DNA from: Planctomycetaceae bacterium
GTDB taxonomy: Bacteria; Planctomycetota; Planctomycetia; Pirellulales; Pirellulaceae
Length of the DNA stretch: 9,216 nucleotides
Assembly (NCBI GenBank): GCA_002708345.1
Contig: PANG01000035.1
Coordinates: forward strand, 20,562-29,777
Direction: 5' to 3'
Position 1 is the stretch's first letter; every line of letters starts with the position of its first letter. The position numbers and the translations under genes were made by a program. The notes beneath the pieces are model-generated. The model made no database searches. It was not told the DNA's origin and saw only the letters and a list, made by a program, of their open reading frames with translations. This document shows positions 6,616-9,216 of the stretch, piece after piece.

Positions 6616-7884
6616 CTAGGAGTTGTAGGGTGATTCCAGGATGAATTCGGGTCGTTGTGCCATGTACGCCTGGATCCGATCCTCGCGGCTGCAGGCTTCT
6701 GGGAAAAAATCAAGTGCCTGCTGGATTAACTCGTCGGGCTCTGCCGTGCTGAAACGCAAGAATCCCCTGCCCGCTTCACCAAAACATTCTCCCCCAAGGC
6801 AGGCCACTCCAAATTCATCGTCCGCTCCCTCCAGCAGGTACATCGCCAGCCCATGCGAGGTGATGCCAAGCCGGTTGCAGAGTTCTGCCACGTTGGGGAA
6901 GACATAAAAGGTACCCCTCGGTACCAGGCATCGGACACCATCGAGCTTGTCCAGTTCCGTTGCAAGGTGTTCCACCTTCTGCTGGAAGGTCACCATCCGG
7001 CTGTCCCGCTCCTGGCAATCCTGCTCCAGCGCAGCCACGCCGGCGCGTTGTACAAACGGTGGTACACAGGAGAGCGTTGTGTTAGTCAGCTTGGCAAACA
7101 TCTCGATGTTCTCCGTGCTGCTGATCGCATAGCCAAGCCGCCAACCGCTCATGCTGAATGACTTGCTGAACGTGTAGGCAGCCACGCACTGGCCTAGCAT
7201 GCCGGGCTGGGCCAGCAGCGAGTGGTGCTCACCGTGCCAGACCATCTGGTCATACGGTTCGTCGGAAAAAACGGCGATATTACGGCCACGAACCAGGTCA
7301 GCCAGTCCTGCCAGGTCCTCTTGCGTGGCCACACCACCGGTGGGGTTGTGGGGACTGTTGAGGAAAATTGCCTTGGGCTCCGGGTCCTCCTCGAGGAAAC
7401 GGGCGACGTCGTCCAGGTTGGGCCGGAATGCATGCTCCTGCTTGAGCTCGGAAAAAACCAGGCGGCCACCGCGGCGGGCAATGTTGGGCGGATAGGTTGG
7501 GAAAAATGGGCTGAAAACCAGTACCCCGTCACCTGGATTCACGAAGGTTTCGCAGAAAAGTTGCTCGAAGATCTTTGCCCCGGGACCTGCCACGACATTT
7601 TCTGCAGTCACGTTGAGGCCATAGTTCTGATTCACATACGTCGCTACCGCACTGCGAAATTCCGGAATTCCGATCGACGGACCGTAATGGCAGGCATCCT
7701 CCTCGATCGCGGCCATCCCGGCGGCGGCAGCGGCGGGGGTGGTTGGAAAGGGGCTGTCACCAATCTCCAGCTCAATGACGGTCTTTCCAGTTCCCTTCAG
7801 TTGCCGGGCAATTGCCAGTACGTCAAAAGCAGTCTCGGTTGTCACGCTGGCAGCAAAGCTGCTGAATACAGGTTGTTCGGTCAT
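6616..7884 (-). CDS. PLP-dependent aminotransferase, class I/II fold
   Basis: A 422-residue fold-type I aminotransferase. The PLP lysine is K241 in TFSKSFSMSGWRLGY. N180 is in NSPHNPTGG, D208 and Y211 in FSDEPYD, R249 is in the GWRLG motif, and R377 in FLRFSTA would bind the substrate carboxylate. The N-terminus (LEIGDSPFPTTP) and HYGPSIGIPEFR match the AspC/AlaA-like subgroup. It would transfer an amino group between an amino acid and a 2-oxo acid in the cytoplasm. Aspartate, alanine or aromatic amino acids are possible, and the sequence alone does not choose between them. The ATG at 7884 has only a weak ribosome site (GAG about eight bases upstream), but a homologous N-terminus follows directly. 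It is divergent from the DUF4105 gene across 215 bases and lies 59 bases ahead of the MoxR gene, so co-transcription is possible. No functional link to the ATPase unit is evident. Confidence 0.93.
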   Translation of the reverse strand: MTEQPVFSSFAASVTTETAFDVLAIARQLKGTGKTVIELEIGDSPFPTTPAAAAAGMAAIEEDACHYGPSIGIPEFRSAVATYVNQNYGLNVTAENVVAGPGAKIFEQLFCETFVNPGDGVLVFSPFFPTYPPNIARRGGRLVFSELKQEHAFRPNLDDVARFLEEDPEPKAIFLNSPHNPTGGVATQEDLAGLADLVRGRNIAVFSDEPYDQMVWHGEHHSLLAQPGMLGQCVAAYTFSKSFSMSGWRLGYAISSTENIEMFAKLTNTTLSCVPPFVQRAGVAALEQDCQERDSRMVTFQQKVEHLATELDKLDGVRCLVPRGTFYVFPNVAELCNRLGITSHGLAMYLLEGADDEFGVACLGGECFGEAGRGFLRFSTAEPDELIQQALDFFPEACSREDRIQAYMAQRPEFILESPYNS

Positions 7885-8042
7885 CGGTTACTCGGATCAG
7901 GGGAAAAGGAGCCAACCAGTAAAGAGTATCTGACCCAAAGGCTGGCGTACAGTCTACTGCTGGAGCTGCCTGCATCGAGACAATCACCCCGGGCAATGGC
8001 GTTTGGAGTCAGTCATTTGTAAGTTGTTGGAGGAGGATTGTT

Positions 8043-8058
8043 GTCTTCCGGTCTTCCG
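8043..8058. repeat. Short tandem repeat GTCTTCCG x2
   Basis: Two perfect adjacent copies of GTCTTCCG lie in the divergent intergenic region, about 42 bases before the start of the DUF4105 gene. Just upstream, TTGTTG occurs twice, 14 bases apart (8024-8029 and 8038-8043), flanking GGAGGAGGA. The repeats could be an operator or chance. I found no convincing -10/-35 pair for either divergent gene in 7885-8099. Confidence 0.35.
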
Positions 8059-8099
8059 TAATCCCGTTTTCAAGGTTCCTCTCACGAGGTCGGGAACGT

Positions 8100-9095
8100 A
8101 TGCGTTACCTGCTTTTCATCTGTCGTGGGCTGGTCCTTGTCCTCCTTGGCACAGCCTGGCTCTGGACTGTTGCAGGGGCTGCCTTCTGCCCACTGTTGCC
8201 GATGGCTCTGCGGCCTGCCGTTGCACTGCTTTGTGTGATCATTCCTGCCTGGACCTGGCGCCGGGCGAAGCAGGCACGATGGCGGCCGGCAGGTCTGCTG
8301 GTTTGTTTTCTGGCCGTTACGGGGTTGCTGCTGCTGACACGTCCACAAAATGATCGACCCTGGGAAGCGGATCAGCAGCAGTTGTCGCGAGTTGAGGTGA
8401 CCGGGCATCATGTGTTGATTCACCACGTACGGGACATCCAGAAAACAGCTGACAGCCGGGTGGATTACTACAACCTCGCTTTTCCACTCAACCAGCTTCG
8501 TCATGTCTGGTTCGGTGTCGAGTTGCTGGGAGGGAGCCACCTTGTCGCACACACGTTCCTGGCATTTTCCATTGATCGAGATGACGGACGGGAGTACTTC
8601 AACGTCTCCATCGAAATCCGTCGTGAACAGGGAGAGACCTTCAGTCTGCCAGGCGGACTCTATCGCAATTTTGAACTGATGTACGTCTTCGCCAGTGAAC
8701 GGGATGTTCTTATCCGGCGAGGGATTGAAGAGGAGGATCTGATCATGTTGTTCCCGGTACGTGCAACGCCCGAGATTGTCCAGCGTCTTTTCCTGGATAT
8801 TGCAGCGCGTGCCAACCGGCTGCAAAGCGAGCCGGAGTTCTACCACACGTTGACAAACAACTGTACGAACAACATCGGAGCCCATGTAAACCGGATTGCT
8901 GCCCACACATTGAATCCCCTGGATCCACGGATGGTCTTTCCGGGGCTGGCAGACAAGTTGCTTTTTGACCAGGGCCTGCTCGATAGCGACCTGGACCTGG
9001 AATCGGCTCGCCGTCGTTTCCGGGTGGATCAGAGGATAAAGGAAAACTCCGAAAGAGAAGACCTTTCAGACTGGATCCGGCGCTTCCAGGAGTGA
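8100..9095 (+). CDS. DUF4105 / Lnb N-terminal-domain membrane protein, putative envelope cysteine acyltransferase or hydrolase
   Basis: A 331-residue protein with three N-terminal hydrophobic segments (about 4-26, 36-53 and 64-81) and a soluble domain, probably outside the membrane. Family landmarks are HVWFGVELLGGSHLVAHTF (135-153, with H147 and H151), REYFNVSIEIRREQGETFS (164-182), MYVFASERDVL (194-204), FPVRATPE (218-225) and FYHTLTNNCTNNIG (247-260, with C255). This is the pattern of DUF4105, now also named Lnb_N after a Bacteroides lipoprotein N-acyltransferase with a papain-like Cys/His site. Here C255 and one of the histidines would be the catalytic pair. Lipoprotein N-acylation is therefore possible but not shown, because many members of the family are untested. 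ATG 8100 follows CGAGGTCGGGAACGT, with GGGA five bases upstream. The gene stands alone on the plus strand; no clear terminator follows the TGA. Confidence 0.75.
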   Translation: MRYLLFICRGLVLVLLGTAWLWTVAGAAFCPLLPMALRPAVALLCVIIPAWTWRRAKQARWRPAGLLVCFLAVTGLLLLTRPQNDRPWEADQQQLSRVEVTGHHVLIHHVRDIQKTADSRVDYYNLAFPLNQLRHVWFGVELLGGSHLVAHTFLAFSIDRDDGREYFNVSIEIRREQGETFSLPGGLYRNFELMYVFASERDVLIRRGIEEEDLIMLFPVRATPEIVQRLFLDIAARANRLQSEPEFYHTLTNNCTNNIGAHVNRIAAHTLNPLDPRMVFPGLADKLLFDQGLLDSDLDLESARRRFRVDQRIKENSEREDLSDWIRRFQE

Positions 9096-9158
9096 CCGGT
9101 GAGATAGGAATTCTGACTTCCCTGTATTTTGATGGGGCAACCGAATCCGATAATTGAC

Positions 9159-9181
9159 TATACTGGGTCGGCACGAGGAGG
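9159..9181 (+). promoter_or_regulatory. Candidate -10 box and ribosome site for a gene at the right edge
   Basis: TATACT (9159-9164) matches five of six -10 positions, but no good -35 lies 16-18 bases upstream. Twelve bases later comes a perfect AGGAGG (9176-9181). Transcription from near 9171 would give a very short leader. Confidence 0.3.
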
Positions 9182-9196
9182 TTTTGCCTGCCGATA

Positions 9197-9216
9197 ATGA
9201 AACCAGGGCAGGAGAA
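9197..9216 (+). CDS. Possible start of an unidentified gene (partial)
   Basis: ATG at 9197 opens a frame of six codons (MKPGQE) before the window ends. AGGAGG lies 15 bases upstream, which is longer than ideal. A TTG at 9184 in another frame is also open to the edge but is only two bases from the AGGAGG. CCTGCC (9187-9192) and GGCAGG (9207-9212) form an inverted repeat spanning the proposed start. Too little is visible to name a product. Confidence 0.25.

Noticed and set aside
7222..8022. Plus-strand frame of 266 codons opposite the aminotransferase
   Set aside because: Antisense to intact PLP-enzyme motifs and without its own motifs.
8029..8043. GGAGGAGGA followed by TTG as a leader-peptide start upstream of the DUF4105 gene
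   Set aside because: The TTG is too close to the purine stretch, and the frame ends after six codons at TAA.
8082..8906. Minus-strand frame of 274 codons opposite the DUF4105 gene
   Set aside because: The plus strand encodes recognisable DUF4105 motifs and membrane helices; the minus frame does not resemble a protein family.

Overview
The window looks like an ordinary chromosomal housekeeping region of a bacterium, probably a planctomycete. That placement is inferred from the style of the proteins (a MoxR-DUF58-DUF4129 set, an MgtE beginning MINTLFLPEL, a PP-loop/NFACT-R fusion), the moderately high GC content and the mix of ATG and GTG starts. It was not tested by a database search. I see no tRNA, rRNA, CRISPR array, insertion sequence, phage or defence gene.

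Layout. Seven genes lie on the minus strand between positions 1 and 7884. Read in their own direction they are: a PLP-dependent class I/II aminotransferase (7884-6616); a MoxR-type AAA+ ATPase (6556-5597, GTG start); a DUF58 membrane protein (5600-4293, ATGA overlap with the ATPase gene); a polytopic membrane protein with a long acidic Gly/Ser-rich loop and a C-terminal DUF4129-like domain (4266-2461); a 315-base gap that probably holds the promoter and leader of the next unit; RNase III (rnc, 2145-1345); a ThiI-like PP-loop tRNA-thiolation-type enzyme (1340-324); and the N-terminal 109 codons of an MgtE-type magnesium transporter (327 to the left edge, ATGA overlap). On the plus strand, a DUF4105/Lnb-type membrane protein (8100-9095) diverges from the aminotransferase. 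A possible new gene starts at the right edge (about 9197).

How the genes work together. The ATPase, DUF58 and DUF4129 genes form one tightly packed unit. Related clusters are thought to be chaperone-like membrane/periplasm systems and often include a transglutaminase. Here no transglutaminase domain is visible, and the position it occupies in TgpA-like proteins holds a low-complexity acidic loop. The rnc, thiolase-like and mgtE genes form a second compact unit (4-base gap, then 4-base overlap) that joins RNA processing, RNA modification and Mg2+ supply. The divergent plus-strand gene probably encodes an envelope enzyme with a papain-like Cys/His pair.

The points most worth a second look are the transglutaminase-less TgpA-like architecture, a CxxC-plus-distant-Cys pattern in the PP-loop enzyme, and the structured leader of rnc. 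I did not find a clearly new system.
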